Of a DNA stretch of 64,000 nt, positions 43,701 through 52,110 are shown in pieces. Below the pieces are notes generated by a model that saw only the letters and a program-made list of their open reading frames with translations, made no database searches and had not been told where the DNA came from. Position numbers and translations under genes: made by a program. The stretch's first letter is position 1. Each line of letters opens with the position of its first letter. Origin of the DNA: Oxalobacteraceae bacterium (GTDB taxonomy: Bacteria; Pseudomonadota; Gammaproteobacteria; Burkholderiales; Burkholderiaceae_D); the NCBI GenBank assembly GCA_013284265.1, contig JABTBR010000030.1:1-64000 (forward strand), in the 5' to 3' direction.

Positions 43701-45302
43701 CCACGGGAACGGTGCGATGCCGCCGAACACCAGCGCGGCCTGTTTCACGGTCGCGCCTTCGCCGAAGTGCAGCGCCGTACTGGCGTTGACGATGCTGTGC
43801 GCATTCACGTCGCGCAGCGCCACCTTCTGCGCCAGTACGACGATGTTCGCATCCGGCAGCGGCAGCAGGAAGGCAGTCAGCACGATATTGTGCGCCAGTC
43901 CAGGCGCGGCTTGCACCAGCCGCACCAACTCGTCCACGCTGTGCTGCTTCGGCTGCAAATGGCCCGTCGTGTCCAGCTCCAGATAAGCGATGTGCGCGCC
44001 GATGGCCGCCAGCGCCGTCAGCGCATCGGACGGGAAAGGCTCGCCGCTATGGTCGGCGATGTGGGACAGCACCAGCATGGTATTGCCGCCGACCGAGGCG
44101 GCATTGCGCACGATGCGGCCGGCGGTGCGGCGCGCCATGAATTGCAGCGCCCCCAGGGTGCTGGTGTCGCCGCCGGCATGCGCGGCCATCTGCACGCCGA
44201 GCAGGGCGATCAGATCGTTGTAGCTGGTGCCGGACGCCACCCGCAGCTTGCCGTTTTCAATCCGGCTGGTCTCGTTCAGTTCAGGGATCAGGCGGATGTC
44301 GACGAACATTTTGGTATGCGGGAATTCCTCCTTGTAGATGCCGAAGGAGGTATTCCCGTGTACCAGCCGCAGCTTGCGGTCGCGGTGAGCGGCCATCAAC
44401 TTCGCCAGCTCCGCCAAGGTGGCCGGGGTGCGCCAGAGCTGGCCGCCGCCGTGGGCGCTGACCGGCTGGGCCGGACCCTGCGCGCGCTTGGGAAAGGGTA
44501 TCGACACGGCGGAAGGGCGCTGGCCGGCGCAGCCATCATCCTCCAGGCAGATCATGCGCCTGGCCTCATCGGCCGCGCTCCAGTCGGAGGCGAAGGTCTT
44601 CATGCCGGTCAGGATGGCGCGGTAGCCGGTGCAGCGGCAGATATTCCCGTCGAAGCAGTCTTCGATTTCCTTCTTGGTGGCCTGCGGATTATTGACGATG
44701 AACTCGGACATATTCATCACGAAGCCCACGCTGCAGTAGCCGCACTGGCTGCCGTTGTTGAGCGCCAGCCGGTGCGCCACCGGATTCATGCCGTCATGCT
44801 CGGCCTGGGAAGGATGCTGGGCCACCACCTCCTTCAATGCGACGCTGGCGCCGGTCTTGCCCGCCTGCTCCTTCAGGGCGTCCGCCACGCTGCTGGCCAC
44901 GGCCGCGCGTTTGTCCTGCACCTGCTGGACCGCTTCCACCATGGCCGGCGTGGCCTGCTGGCCGATGGGCGCGCCGCCGCGCGAGGCGGTGGCGGCGTGC
45001 AGCAGGAATTCCGGATTGGGTCGACGCGCCGCGCCCGTGCCTTCCACCGTCGTCACTACCTGGCCGCCCAGCGCGCACACCGGCCGCAGGCAGGAGTTGA
45101 TGGCGCGGTGCTGCGCCTGCTCGCCATCCCAGTGCGACAGGATCACCGTGCAGCCGCCGCAACCGCCCTGGCCGCAAGGCTTCTTGGGACCGGCCAGCGC
45201 CACGTCGGGCGAACGAAGGTAGTCGATCAGCAGCAGGTCGGGCGATGGATTGTCGAGGTGGACCAGCTTGCCGTTCAAATAGAAAGACACTTCGTTAGTC
45301 AT
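40758..45302 (-). CDS. Single-chain xanthine dehydrogenase/aldehyde oxidase-like molybdoenzyme
   Basis: A 1514-residue fusion of all three xanthine-oxidase family parts, normally two or three proteins in bacteria. First come two [2Fe-2S] domains: CGQGGCGGC at 43-51 for the plant-type cluster, CGYC at 187-190 and CRC at 222-224 for the second. Then a FAD domain (about 285-600; NAASVGGNTM), then the molybdopterin part with PVGGAFGGK, TAFRAFGD (substrate-site Arg) and the catalytic Glu in KEVGEPPL. About 75 extra residues lie between the two cluster domains (about 95-180). The enzyme hydroxylates purines or aldehydes; which one is uncertain, as no purine genes or XdhC chaperone lie nearby. The gene stands alone. 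Confidence 0.9.
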   Translation of the reverse strand: MTNEVSFYLNGKLVHLDNPSPDLLLIDYLRSPDVALAGPKKPCGQGGCGGCTVILSHWDGEQAQHRAINSCLRPVCALGGQVVTTVEGTGAARRPNPEFLLHAATASRGGAPIGQQATPAMVEAVQQVQDKRAAVASSVADALKEQAGKTGASVALKEVVAQHPSQAEHDGMNPVAHRLALNNGSQCGYCSVGFVMNMSEFIVNNPQATKKEIEDCFDGNICRCTGYRAILTGMKTFASDWSAADEARRMICLEDDGCAGQRPSAVSIPFPKRAQGPAQPVSAHGGGQLWRTPATLAELAKLMAAHRDRKLRLVHGNTSFGIYKEEFPHTKMFVDIRLIPELNETSRIENGKLRVASGTSYNDLIALLGVQMAAHAGGDTSTLGALQFMARRTAGRIVRNAASVGGNTMLVLSHIADHSGEPFPSDALTALAAIGAHIAYLELDTTGHLQPKQHSVDELVRLVQAAPGLAHNIVLTAFLLPLPDANIVVLAQKVALRDVNAHSIVNASTALHFGEGATVKQAALVFGGIAPFPWHAAATEALLANKVLALADVATLSLTLERETRAELARWKARMQGLPDEGFSDDYRVELVLAFFYKAVVNALPQRGVAVPPQVASSGEITWGKWPVSDGIQSWQSQDFKRPVAQPYIKITAMYQTSGQLHYTQELAVPPRTLNAAFVQSTRALGNFHFRVPGHAGPATPGQLREHLSGHDASFVDLITQEHIKNGGLNLQGMGMDQPLLAVQLISYVGQSIALVLAETEQEAIRIAEYVSSTCIGYTDVDWPAPFNKPIIELEDAIAADSVFPDSPQSASYVAHIWKITRPGSNFDWASSKAPLDRAIVQRDANISGANCLVLESTQRNGGQVHFYMETQACIAEPQDQGRIMIRPSTQSPMEMHQTTAMALGVAYHQVDVKVAPVGGAFGGKTEPARFVVGPVAVAARAVKRPVRLAMPRDQDTSMIGKRHACYGQYQIALDRGEGRPQDKGIMRGFQTKMWADGGAFYDCSYIVSNCIQLRADNAYRVANFENQIDVCRTNTAPSTAFRAFGDVQAKNILENAVDDAAFALGMSAEDVREKNLYERGDVTPFGQALSYCYIRQVWDFLKDKCKYEEKKAAVDDFNSKNKWRKRGLAMVPVKYGSGYNWQQLEQAAAIVVVNQADGTLIIHQGGVEMGQGLATQVLQVAAYVMNIPMDLIHVEGPRTSITPNPTSSGASTGTPYNCEVVKQTCQDLRGRLLEFGYQMRNEQGDAWCTGMGIDFWNFPDGWATSVTINKRVSLIWQNLIQLAYAKRVNLIASFTARIKGGGVPIPAMTFKPQDLQPNPPGIPRDTTAVLGGGVDSFVGFTYSAACAVSEVDVLTGEVKIISADIVYDIGWSLNPAIDVGQVEGAFVQGIGYLLTEKLVFEPEGADQGRLNTTNTWRYKVPAASTIPLEMNVHLFPRNLPSVQGIPDDPHDIFSSKEVGEPPLVLANSVFFAVKAAVRASRLERGLDGLFRMDAPATVQEVRRACEVSTAQLG

Positions 45303-45405
45303 GGTGGATTCATCCTGGCAGAGAGTGGCGGTGCCGGCGCGAATGGCCGGCCCGAAAGATAGACAACAGGAAACAATTCAATCTAGAAACTAAAATATAC
45401 GCGAA

Positions 45406-45438
45406 TGTGTGACTGATATCTACGTCAATTGTCACAAT
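45406..45438. promoter_or_regulatory. Inverted repeat upstream of the molybdoenzyme gene
   Basis: TGTGAC (45408-45413) and GTCACA (45431-45436) form inverted half-sites 17 bases apart, in an AT-rich stretch about 105 bases before the gene start. This is a candidate operator; the binding protein is unknown. The rest of the 226-base space to hipA shows no gene. Confidence 0.4.
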
Positions 45439-45528
45439 TCGGGATGCGCGCAACACTCTGCGGCGAGCGGCGACCGGCTTGCAGCGCGCAAGTGCTCGAT
45501 GCATGGCCTGCCGCCAGGCAGACATGTC

Positions 45529-46782
45529 TTAAGCGGCTGGCGGTCCGCTCAGAACCGCGACGTTGTGGGACAGCCGCTCGTGCAGAAACTTCTTCCAGTC
45601 CTGGTCGAGCCACGGCGCCACCTCCTCGAAGCCAGCCGTGATGCGCGCGAGCAGGCTATCGAGATAGGTTTTTGCGTCTGCCGCGCCAGCAAATCCAAAA
45701 CGGTGTGCGTCGGCCAACACCGCATCCCGAGAGATGTCGAAGCGCCCCAGAGACAGCTGCATGTGCAGATGCGATGGCGTTTCCACCGGATTGGGCACGA
45801 CATCGAACGCCGGTGCGAGCCGCCAGCGGCTTTCCTGCGCGTGATAGACGATGGCATGATTGCGCACGTGGTCATCGTCATTGCCGCACACCGCGTTGAA
45901 CACCATACGTCCAAACAGTTCGATACGGTCTTCCATTGGTGCGCCCGCCAGGCGCAGTTCTTCGGCTAAACGCGGATAGCTCCAGCGGTCGGTCTGCGGC
46001 AGCCCCGGATATTCGGCCTGCAACAAGGACGCGGCGCTCACGCACATGTGGCGCTGCCGGCCGGTTCGATCAAACCGTAGAACCCGAACAGCACTCCGGC
46101 CACCCGCGGCAGCGTGAAAGACCGTCGCGGCGAAATGCAAGCCGCTTGCCGCGCCCCAACGCTGGCCTACATGCTCGAGCAGCGGAATATTGGCGACGTC
46201 GGTTGCGATCTCCGGCTTCACCAGCCAAAACTGACCATGATCGCCTTGCACCGTGGCTTTCGGCCGCGCACCACCCACGCTAGCCGTCTGGACCAGCCGG
46301 GAACGAATCTTGGCGCGTATGGCGGGACGGCGTTCCGCGAGGGCCGCCAATTCTTCGACAATCTCATCAAGTTGAGGCAGCGTGGGAGTGTTCATTTTCG
46401 CCGCTGGCGGCTTGACGCTGAGACCGACGGCAAGCGCACCCCAGCGGTCAATGTTGCTGGCCTTGAGTAAGTATTGCAAGGGCGGGGTGTTTTCCGGCAG
46501 ATTATATTCTCGGCGCAGCAAAGCTTGTCCCCATGCATCCGGACAGACGTCGCGCAAGACATCGTGCAGGCCTTGATACCGCGCTGCGGCCACTTCCGTT
46601 CCCGGCAAGAACGGCAAGTTTCTCGGGTCAATGGCCCAGGCAAGCCCCGCATCAAGATAGGACGGGGCATATTTGAAAAAACCTTGCCCCGGTTGGCCCG
46701 TCTTGTACCGGCCGACTGTCACCCATTCGCCGTTATCGGGCCGCTGTAGATAGACGTATAAGGGCTTAGAAATACTCAGCAT
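45529..46782 (-). CDS. hipA: HipA-type serine/threonine kinase toxin
   Basis: A 417-residue HipA-like toxin kinase. The N-terminal HipA_N part covers residues 1-110 (LYVYLQRPDNGEWVTVGRY). The glycine-rich ATP loop is SVGGARPKATV. The catalytic loop reads GNDDDHVRNHAIVYH, followed by the metal-binding Asp in LAPAFDVVPNP. These motifs predict an active kinase; HipA of E. coli phosphorylates glutamyl-tRNA synthetase and causes persistence, but the target here is unknown. The start lies inside the end of the antitoxin gene (17-base overlap). No own terminator is seen downstream. Confidence 0.92.
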   Translation of the reverse strand: MLSISKPLYVYLQRPDNGEWVTVGRYKTGQPGQGFFKYAPSYLDAGLAWAIDPRNLPFLPGTEVAAARYQGLHDVLRDVCPDAWGQALLRREYNLPENTPPLQYLLKASNIDRWGALAVGLSVKPPAAKMNTPTLPQLDEIVEELAALAERRPAIRAKIRSRLVQTASVGGARPKATVQGDHGQFWLVKPEIATDVANIPLLEHVGQRWGAASGLHFAATVFHAAAGGRSAVRVLRFDRTGRQRHMCVSAASLLQAEYPGLPQTDRWSYPRLAEELRLAGAPMEDRIELFGRMVFNAVCGNDDDHVRNHAIVYHAQESRWRLAPAFDVVPNPVETPSHLHMQLSLGRFDISRDAVLADAHRFGFAGAADAKTYLDSLLARITAGFEEVAPWLDQDWKKFLHERLSHNVAVLSGPPAA

Positions 46783-47101
46783 CGTCGCCGCCCTTTTCTT
46801 GCAGGCTCAACTTGACGCGCTGACCGTAATCGCCCTGCCATAAGCCGGCAGGCAATGCTGGCACGGCCTGGTCTGCGACGCCTAGCGCAAGCAGTGCCGT
46901 CAAATATGCTCCGGCACCAGCACCCGGGTCGCCTTTTTCGAGGCGGAGCAGCGTCGTTCGGGAGATGCCCAGCCGAGCTGCCAGATCAGCGACGGGGATG
47001 CGCTGGCGCAGGCGCTGCGTCTTAATGCACTTGCCCCAGGCATTCAGACGTTCCTGCACCAGTGTTGGCCAGGTTTCAGGCTTGGAGAGCTTCTTTGGCA
47101 T
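46766..47101 (-). CDS. hipB: HipB-type XRE family antitoxin
   Basis: A 111-residue helix-turn-helix protein. The HTH is in QRIPVADLAARLGISRTTLLRLEKGDPG. An N-terminal extension and a C-terminal tail (ending DDAEYF) probably contact the kinase. It acts as antitoxin and autorepressor of the hipBA operon. GGGGG precedes the ATG at good distance. Three related operator arms lie just upstream (47141-47220), in keeping with autoregulation. Confidence 0.92.
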   Translation of the reverse strand: MPKKLSKPETWPTLVQERLNAWGKCIKTQRLRQRIPVADLAARLGISRTTLLRLEKGDPGAGAGAYLTALLALGVADQAVPALPAGLWQGDYGQRVKLSLQEKGGDDAEYF

Positions 47102-47140
47102 GGCTTACCCCCGTTCATAGACAGGGCACTATAGCACGCA

Positions 47141-47220
47141 AGGTCCTATCTATAAACACCATGGCTCACGCACATAAACCATAGATAGGACTTTACACAA
47201 CATAAGGTCACATCTATGGT
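47141..47220. promoter_or_regulatory. hipBA operator array
   Basis: A perfect 11-bp inverted pair GTCCTATCTAT (47143-47153) and ATAGATAGGAC (47181-47191), plus a third diverged arm GTCACATCTATGG (47207-47219). All lie within 120 bases upstream of the hipB start, in an AT-rich stretch. They are presumed HipB binding sites. Confidence 0.7.
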
Positions 47221-47249
47221 CAGTATCTTTCATGAAAATTCAGATCCGC

Positions 47250-47275
47250 AAAAAAAAGCCCGCTGGGGAGCGGGC
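47250..47275 (-). terminator. Rho-independent terminator of the ethanolamine operon
   Basis: On the minus strand, stem GCCCGCT/AGCGGGC around CCCC is followed by eight T residues, 106 bases after the eutC stop. The bases between (47276-47381) show no gene. Confidence 0.88.
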
Positions 47276-47381
47276 AAAGTCCAAAACTAGGGATCTCCTG
47301 AAAGAGACAGCTCCACTATAAAGCCGCGTAGATCGCGCACTCTGTGCGCCAACTCACACAAATACGAGGAATTCCGGCAGG

Positions 47382-48209
47382 CTAATCGAGATCCAGCAAG
47401 AAATTGGTCCGCGGCGCATCCAGCGCCGTGTGCTCGCCTGCCGTTTCATCCTTCAGCGCCACGCCGGACAACTGGCGCTGGCGCGACTGTGTCAGCAGAT
47501 AGTGCAGCTTGAACGCCGCCTCCTCATAGGGCAAGCCGGCCGGACGCACGTTCGAGATGCAGTTGCGGCTCGCGTCCGTCAGGCCGGCCTGCGGCGCCCA
47601 GGTCAGGTACAAGCCCATGCTGTCGGGCGAACTGAGGCCGGGGCGCTCGCCCACCAGTACCACCACGGCGCGCGCATTCAACAACTGGCCTACCTCATCG
47701 CCCACGGCCACCCTGCCCTGGCGCACGATGGCCAGCGGCGCCAGCGTCCACGACTCGGGCGCCAGCCGCGCCAGCAGCACGCGCAAAAACGGCAGCGCAT
47801 TCTGCTGGATCGCCAGCGCCGACAGGCCGTCCGCGATCACGAACGCCAGATCGACCGGCACGGCGGGCGGTGCGGCCAGCAGCGCCTTGCGCGAAGCTTC
47901 ATCGAGGCGCCGACCCAGATCGGGACGCTGCAGATAGATATCGCGGCTGGCCGCGCCGCTGTGCAGGCGCAGGCAGGGCTGGCCGGTGGCGCCGCTGAGC
48001 GCTTCTGCCAGCGCCGCGTCGTCCAGCGCCAGATGCACGGCGTCGCGCGCCTGCGCATGCGCCAGCTGAAACTCCAGCTGCGGCGCGGTGGGCTGGCTCA
48101 CGCCGCTGCGGCCCAGCGCGATGCGCGCGGCGGTAAAGCGGCGCAGCGCCTGCCAGGGATTGGCGATTACCTGGCCTTCCGGAGTAGTACGCTGTTCATC
48201 ATCGTCCAT
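47382..48209 (-). CDS. eutC: Ethanolamine ammonia-lyase small subunit
   Basis: A 275-residue small subunit of the adenosylcobalamin-dependent lyase that splits ethanolamine to acetaldehyde and ammonia. Family words are LRRFTAARIALGRSG, HAQARDAVH, FVIADGLSALAIQQNA, VLVGERPGLSSPDSMGLYLTW and DASRNCISNVRPAGL. The cobalamin contacts of EutC lie in these stretches. I choose the ATG at 48209, which has GGGAG 5 bases before it and lies 17 bases after the eutB stop; another ATG four codons upstream lacks that. It is the last gene of the operon, before a strong terminator. Confidence 0.96.
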   Translation of the reverse strand: MDDDEQRTTPEGQVIANPWQALRRFTAARIALGRSGVSQPTAPQLEFQLAHAQARDAVHLALDDAALAEALSGATGQPCLRLHSGAASRDIYLQRPDLGRRLDEASRKALLAAPPAVPVDLAFVIADGLSALAIQQNALPFLRVLLARLAPESWTLAPLAIVRQGRVAVGDEVGQLLNARAVVVLVGERPGLSSPDSMGLYLTWAPQAGLTDASRNCISNVRPAGLPYEEAAFKLHYLLTQSRQRQLSGVALKDETAGEHTALDAPRTNFLLDLD

Positions 48210-48226
48210 GCATGCTCCCATCGGCT

Positions 48227-49621
48227 TCAGGCCAGACGCAGCAAGGCGTTCTGGAATTGGGGCGGCAAGGCCTTGCCCAGTTTGATGACATCATCGTCAC
48301 GGGTAAAGATTTCCATCGCCTTGAGCCAGGCCTCGAACTCCGGCGCGGGACGCAGCCCCAGCACACGGCGCGCGTACAGGGCGTCGTGGAAGGAGGTGGT
48401 CTGGTAGTTGAGCATGATGTCGTCCGAGCCGGGAATGCCCATGACGAAGGTGCAGCCGGCCGTGCCAAGCAAAGTCAGCAGGACGTCCATATCGTTCTGG
48501 TCCGCTTCGGCGTGGTTGGTATAGCAGACGTCGCAGCCCATCGGCAGGCCCAGCAGCTTGGCGCAGAAGTGGTCTTCCAGTCCGGCGCGGATGATCTGCT
48601 TGCCATCGTACAGATACTCGGGGCCGATGAAGCCGACCACGGAGTTGACCAGCAGCGGCTGGAACTGGCGCGCCACCGCATAGGCGCGGGTTTCGCAGGT
48701 CTGCTGGTCGACCCCGTGGTGGGCATTGGCCGACAGCGCGCTGCCCTGCCCCGTTTCGAAGTACATCACATTGTTCCCCACCGTGCCGCGTCCCAGCGAC
48801 AGCGCGGCCTGGCGCGATTCATCGAGCAGCGCGAGGTTGATGCCGAAGCTGGTGTTGGCCGCCTCGGTGCCGGCGATCGACTGGAACACCAGGTCGACCG
48901 GCGCGCCGCGCTCGATCGCGGCGATGGTGTTGGTCACATGGGTCAGCACGCAGGACTGGGTGGGGATGCCGTAGCGGGAGATGATCTCGTCAAGCATGGT
49001 GACGATCTTGACCACCTGCGGCACATTGTCGGTGGCCGGATTGATGCCGATGACGGCGTCGCCGCTGCCATACAGCAGGCCATCGAGCACGCTGGCGGCG
49101 ATGCCGGTGGCGTCGTCGGTCGGGTGGTTCGGCTGCAGCCGCGTGGACATGCGCTTCTCCAGCCCGATGGTGTTGCGGAAGCGGGTGACGACGCGGCATT
49201 TCCTCGCCACCAGGATCAGGTCCTGGATGCGCATGATCTTGGACACGGCCGCCGCCATCTCCGGCGTGATGCCGGGCGCGGTGGCCGTCAGCACAGCTTC
49301 GCTGACCTCGTCGGCCAGCAGCCAGTTGCGGAAGTCGCCCACACTCAGGTGGGCGATGCGCGCGAAGGCGGCGCCATCGTGGCTGTCGACGATCAGGCGC
49401 GTCACCTCATCCGTCTCATACGGAATCAGCGCTTCGTTCAGGAAGGTTTTCAGCGGCAGCGCGGCCAGCGCCATCTGGGCCGCCACGCGCTCTTCGGCGC
49501 TGGCCGCCGCCAGCCCGGCCAGCAGATCGCCGGAACGGGCCGGCGTGGCCTTGGCCATCAGGTCTTTCAGGTCGCGGAACAGATAAGTCCTGCTGCCGAC
49601 CATATGCGAATAGCTGCTCAT
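48227..49621 (-). CDS. eutB: Ethanolamine ammonia-lyase large subunit
   Basis: A 464-residue TIM-barrel subunit with the substrate site. Family words are LMAKATPARSGDLLAGL, RFRNTIGLEKRMSTRLQPNHPTDD and GDAVIGINPATDN. FETGQGSALSANAHHGVDQQT and GFIGPEYLYDGKQIIRAGLED follow. The length equals that of other EutB proteins. GGGAGA precedes the ATG. The acetaldehyde formed must be handled elsewhere, because no aldehyde dehydrogenase or microcompartment shell gene is nearby; this is the free-enzyme type of ethanolamine use known from pseudomonads. Confidence 0.97.
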   Translation of the reverse strand: MSSYSHMVGSRTYLFRDLKDLMAKATPARSGDLLAGLAAASAEERVAAQMALAALPLKTFLNEALIPYETDEVTRLIVDSHDGAAFARIAHLSVGDFRNWLLADEVSEAVLTATAPGITPEMAAAVSKIMRIQDLILVARKCRVVTRFRNTIGLEKRMSTRLQPNHPTDDATGIAASVLDGLLYGSGDAVIGINPATDNVPQVVKIVTMLDEIISRYGIPTQSCVLTHVTNTIAAIERGAPVDLVFQSIAGTEAANTSFGINLALLDESRQAALSLGRGTVGNNVMYFETGQGSALSANAHHGVDQQTCETRAYAVARQFQPLLVNSVVGFIGPEYLYDGKQIIRAGLEDHFCAKLLGLPMGCDVCYTNHAEADQNDMDVLLTLLGTAGCTFVMGIPGSDDIMLNYQTTSFHDALYARRVLGLRPAPEFEAWLKAMEIFTRDDDVIKLGKALPPQFQNALLRLA

Positions 49622-49681
49622 CGTTACAGTCTCCCGGCATGCGGGACGGCACCAAGCCGCCCCGCCACCTTTACATCAGCA

Positions 49682-50533
49682 TCAGAAGTTGCGCGCCGCC
49701 GTCAGCAGCAGGCGCTTTTGCACGACGTTCTTGCCGCTGCCATCGGCGTCGAAGAAGGTCCACAGCGGCGTGCCGTTCTTGCTGGCGTCACCGTTGTTAT
49801 ACACCGCCGCCGCCGAAAAGGCCCAACTGTCCACGGTTTTCGTCACGCCGGCCTTGACGTCGACGAAGTTGAACGCACCCATATTGCGCACCCACTGCTT
49901 GCCCGCATGCAGATTGAGCACCAGTCCCGGCATGATTTCGGGGTTCCAGTTGGCCTCGCCGTAGAAGGAGCCACGCGTATCCACCAGCTTGCCACTGTAG
50001 GGCTCCACCGCGAAGCCAAACCAGCGCTTGCTCAAGGTGACCCAGCCATACACGTTAAAGGCGCCCATGTTCAGGCCCAGCTTGGCGTCCTGGCTATGGT
50101 ACTTGATGTCCTCGCCGCCGGCCGCATAGTGCGCACCGGGGAACCAGTAGGTGACCAGGCCGGCATCGATATTGCTGTCGGCGCTGAGCGGGAAGCGGTA
50201 GCCGCCGTAGACGTCGATCTCGGAACCGGCGCCGTTGTTATAGGCCGCGTGCGACACGCCCGAGCCGAACAGGCCCAGGTAAAAGCCGCTGACGTGAGTG
50301 AAGTCCAGCGTGGCCTGCGCGGTGGGCTTGGCCTGGGTCTGGGTAACGCCGCGGAACAGGTAGTCCGACACCAGCGTCAGGTTGCCGGCATTGCTCCAGT
50401 CGGGAGCGGCCGCGGGTGTGGCGGCCGGCGCCGGCTCGGCCGCCTGCGCGGCCCCGGTCAGGGCCAGCGCGGCGCACAGGGTCAGCGCCAGGCCGGGCAG
50501 GCGCGGGGAAATACGGGAGGTCATGCGCATCAT
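49682..50533 (-). CDS. TorF family putative outer-membrane porin
   Basis: A 283-residue outer-membrane beta-barrel of the TorF/Gcw_chp family (TIGR02001 type). The signal peptide covers residues 1-31 (ending AAQAAE), followed by an Ala/Pro linker. The family start is NLTLVSDYLFRGVTQTQAKPTAQATLDF. Repeated amphipathic strands and a C-terminal aromatic residue (AARNF) fit a barrel. It sits between the ethanolamine permease and eutB, so it probably helps ethanolamine pass the outer membrane. AAAGGA precedes the first of several near ATGs. Role in ethanolamine entry is inferred from position only. Confidence 0.85.
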   Translation of the reverse strand: MMRMTSRISPRLPGLALTLCAALALTGAAQAAEPAPAATPAAAPDWSNAGNLTLVSDYLFRGVTQTQAKPTAQATLDFTHVSGFYLGLFGSGVSHAAYNNGAGSEIDVYGGYRFPLSADSNIDAGLVTYWFPGAHYAAGGEDIKYHSQDAKLGLNMGAFNVYGWVTLSKRWFGFAVEPYSGKLVDTRGSFYGEANWNPEIMPGLVLNLHAGKQWVRNMGAFNFVDVKAGVTKTVDSWAFSAAAVYNNGDASKNGTPLWTFFDADGSGKNVVQKRLLLTAARNF

Positions 50534-50557
50534 GCTGTCATCCTTTGAGTGAGAGGG

Positions 50558-51946
50558 TCAGGCCGCGTCGAGGTCATAGATGGCGTGCTGCTGGCGCGCG
50601 CCCTTGGTCGCCAGGAAGAAGGCGTAGCCGCAGGCGAGGAAGGCCGCGAACACGCCGAAGATCAGCGGGTTGTAATAGATCATGGTGGCCATGCAGACGC
50701 AGGCGCCGGCCAGCGCAATGGCCGGGAACACGGGGTAGAACGGGGCACGGAAAGGACGCACCATGTCCGGCGCGGTGCGGCGCAGTTTGAACAAGCTCAG
50801 CATGCTGAGGATGTACATCGTGATGGCACCGAACACGGACATCGTGACGATATTCGCGGTCAGGGTCTGACCGCCGATTTTGATCAGCTCATCGCTGTAG
50901 ATGGCAGCGATACCGATCACGCCGCCCGCAATGATGGCGCGGTGCGGCGTATTGAAACGCGGGTGGATGCTGGCGAAGTAGCGCGGCAGGTAAGCCTCGC
51001 GGGCCAGCGCATAGATCTGGCGCGAATAGCCCAGAATGATGCCGTGGAAGGAGGCGATCAGGCCAAACAATCCAAGCCACACCAGCATATGCAGCCAGTT
51101 GCTGTTCTCGCCGACGATGATCTTCATCGCCTGCGGCAGCGGGTCGTTGATGTTGGCCAGCTTGGTCCAGTCGCCCGCACCGCCGGCAAACACCATCACG
51201 CCGATCGCCAGCAGCACCAGGGTAATGATGCCGGTGATGTAGGCGATGGGGATCGAGCGTTTCGGGTCTTTCGCTTCCTCGGCCGCCATGGCCACGCCTT
51301 CGATGGCGAGGAAGAACCAGATCGCGAACGGGATCGCGGCGAACATGCCGGGAATCGAAGCGATGCTGAAATTGTCGGCGCCGGACCAGCCGCCCTTGAC
51401 GAAGTTCGCCACCGAGAAGCCCGGTGCCACCACGCCCATGAACACCAGCAGTTCGAAGATCGCCAGCAAGGTCATCAAGAGTTCAAAGGTGGCGGCGATC
51501 TGCACGCCGACGATGTTCAAGGTCATGAAGACCAGGTAGGCGCCGACCGCCGCCATCTTCGGATCGACGGTGGGGAACTGCACATTCAGATAGGCGCCGA
51601 TGGCCAGCGCGATGGCCGGCGGGGCGAACACGAACTCGATCAATGTGGCCGCCCCGGCCAGGTAGCCGCCGGTGGGGCCGAAGGCTTTTTTGCTATAGGC
51701 GAATGGGCCGCCCGCATGCGGGATCGAGGTGGTCAGCTCGGTGAAGCTGAAAATAAAGGTGGTGTACATCGCCGCGATGAACAGCGCCGTGATGGTGAAG
51801 CCCAGCGTCCCCGCCGAGGCCCAGCCATAGCTCCAGCCGAAGTATTCGCCCGAGATCACCAGCCCGACCGCGATACCCCACAGCTGTACCGTGCCCAGGG
51901 TCTGCTTCAGTGCCGGCGCGCCGCCTGCTGTCTGATGTGCTTTCAT
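50558..51946 (-). CDS. eat: Ethanolamine permease
   Basis: A 462-residue APC superfamily permease of the ethanolamine type, with about 12 helices. Marker words are VGLVISGEYFGWSYGWASAG, FTELTTSIPHAGGPFAYSKK and FAPPAIALAIGAYLNVQF. IEGVAMAAEEAKDPKRSIPIAY and LVWLGLFGLIASFHGIILGYSRQIYALAR follow. I choose the ATG at 51946 with GGAGAG in front; the frame stays open upstream into the promoter space. It is first in the eat-porin-eutBC operon and divergent from the AraC regulator, which lies 164 bases away. Confidence 0.93.
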   Translation of the reverse strand: MKAHQTAGGAPALKQTLGTVQLWGIAVGLVISGEYFGWSYGWASAGTLGFTITALFIAAMYTTFIFSFTELTTSIPHAGGPFAYSKKAFGPTGGYLAGAATLIEFVFAPPAIALAIGAYLNVQFPTVDPKMAAVGAYLVFMTLNIVGVQIAATFELLMTLLAIFELLVFMGVVAPGFSVANFVKGGWSGADNFSIASIPGMFAAIPFAIWFFLAIEGVAMAAEEAKDPKRSIPIAYITGIITLVLLAIGVMVFAGGAGDWTKLANINDPLPQAMKIIVGENSNWLHMLVWLGLFGLIASFHGIILGYSRQIYALAREAYLPRYFASIHPRFNTPHRAIIAGGVIGIAAIYSDELIKIGGQTLTANIVTMSVFGAITMYILSMLSLFKLRRTAPDMVRPFRAPFYPVFPAIALAGACVCMATMIYYNPLIFGVFAAFLACGYAFFLATKGARQQHAIYDLDAA

Positions 51947-52110
51947 GTTTTTCTCTCCAGAAATATCGCCAAGGCTGCCCGAATCGGCAGGTACGGAAGT
52001 TGCTGCAGAAACGAGTATAGGAGGCTGCTTACGGCCAGCGTTATCGAAAATCGGCAAACTTGACGCCACCGTGCGGATGCAGCAACGGCGGCCCATGGGG
52101 GGAATATCTT

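Noticed and set aside
40950..45362. A 1470-codon open frame on the plus strand
   Set aside because: It is the antisense of the molybdoenzyme gene, whose cofactor motifs are all on the minus strand. The translation has the low-complexity look of a shadow frame.
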